Source: Dehalococcoidia bacterium
Lineage (GTDB): Bacteria; Chloroflexota; Dehalococcoidia; GIF9; AB-539-J10
DNA length: 5,663 nt
Reading direction: 5' to 3'
Assembly (NCBI GenBank): GCA_030589825.1
Contig: JAUUZT010000063.1
Location: 1 to 5,663 of the forward strand
A program made the position numbers and the translations under genes. Positions 5,204 through 5,663 of the stretch are shown piece by piece. The notes under the pieces are model-generated. The model had not been told where the DNA came from, made no database searches, and saw only the letters and a program-made list of their open reading frames with translations. The stretch's first letter is position 1; the number at the start of each line of letters is the position of its first letter.

Positions 5204-5663
5204 ATGGATAATAATATAAAAGAAGAAAAAATAGAGACAGAGGTAAACGAGGAAGCTGAGCTTGATAAGAGTTTAGAGGAATCAATAGCATCTGTTAAAG
5301 CTGGAAATGAGCTCACTCCTGAGGAGAAAACTGAGGAGAAACCTGAGGAAAAGCCTGAAGAGGTTCCAAAGGAAGAAGCCAAGACTGAAGAGAAGACGGA
5401 GGAGACTCCAGAAACTCAGAAGCCGGAGGAAGCCAGCACCCCTCCAGTTGACGAAGATAAATACGAATTTCGTGTTCCAAACAAGGGCAAGTTTGAATCT
5501 GACGAATCATTCGAAAAGCGAGTAGAGCTTTTAGACCTGGTTAAGAAGAGGAAACTAGCGAAAACGGACGAACAACGTCAACAAATATCAGATGACATTA
5601 AAACAGCTAAGAGTAATCTGAAAACACTTAATGGCACTGATAGGTTTGTTAATCCACTCAATC
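5204..5663 (+). CDS. Probable capsid scaffolding protein, N-terminal part; runs off the right edge
   Basis: The frame opens at ATG 5204 and has no stop to the end of the window, giving 153 residues with the C-terminus missing. Residues 1-35 are acidic and helical. Residues 39-78 are a Glu/Lys/Pro/Thr-rich disordered stretch built on a four-residue repeat (PEEK, TEEK, PEEK, PEEV, then looser copies). Residues 86-100 look strand-like ('KYEFRVPNKGKF'), and from about 101 a charged helix or coiled coil runs on ('FEKRVELLDLVKKRK', 103-117; 'QRQQISDDIKTAKSNLK', 124-140). Acidic, helical, coiled-coil proteins between portal and coat genes are typically scaffolds that guide coat assembly and leave the prohead. 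The call rests on position and composition, not on a motif; another head protein with a disordered arm is possible. Its own promoter candidate lies just upstream. No Shine-Dalgarno sequence precedes the start. Confidence 0.6.
   Translation, partial: MDNNIKEEKIETEVNEEAELDKSLEESIASVKAGNELTPEEKTEEKPEEKPEEVPKEEAKTEEKTEETPETQKPEEASTPPVDEDKYEFRVPNKGKFESDESFEKRVELLDLVKKRKLAKTDEQRQQISDDIKTAKSNLKTLNGTDRFVNPLN

Noticed and set aside
5318..5365. Short tandem repeats as a possible CRISPR or origin iteron
   Set aside because: The period is 12 bases, in frame and imperfect at third codon positions, so it is a coding repeat. There are no spacers.
5164..5525. Ser/Phe-rich minus frame and Arg/Lys-rich plus frame over the acidic repeat tract
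   Set aside because: Both are by-products of the GAG/GAA-rich repeats of the real open frame from 5204, which has the more plausible acidic coiled-coil product.

Overview
The window is a piece of a tailed double-stranded DNA phage or prophage (Caudoviricetes). It covers the start of the head-assembly and DNA-packaging module. All genes lie on the + strand and are tightly packed. It opens inside the large terminase subunit and ends inside an acidic protein that is probably the scaffolding protein. The DNA is visibly A+T-rich. All six stop codons present are TAA, and no start has a convincing Shine-Dalgarno sequence, so the host probably starts translation mostly without SD pairing. That habit is typical of Bacteroidota but not unique to them. 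The two best promoter candidates look like ordinary sigma-70 boxes rather than the Bacteroidota type, so I leave the host open.

Layout, left to right: the C-terminal ATPase and nuclease part of TerL (1-1059); an 81-base gap with a terminator-like hairpin, a promoter and a palindrome; a complete 708-residue portal protein (1141-3267); a free-standing HNH-AP2 endonuclease (3273-3746) inserted between head genes; three genes I cannot name, of 81, 158 and 205 residues (3751-3996, 3999-4475, 4512-5129); a 74-base gap with a second promoter candidate and small palindromes; and the start of a Glu/Lys/Pro-rich, coiled-coil-like protein (5204 to the right edge), probably the scaffold, after which the major capsid protein is expected.

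Working together: the portal forms the ring at one capsid vertex, the terminase docks on it to pump and cut DNA, and the scaffold guides coat assembly around the portal. The three unnamed genes sit where small head-assembly or virion proteins usually lie. The endonuclease is most likely a selfish homing element, not part of the particle. I see no RNA genes, CRISPR array, insertion sequence or attachment site. I see no clear sign of a new defence or counter-defence system. The most informative non-coding signals are the terminator/promoter junction after TerL and the second promoter before the presumed scaffold, which together suggest that head genes are expressed as separately tuned units.
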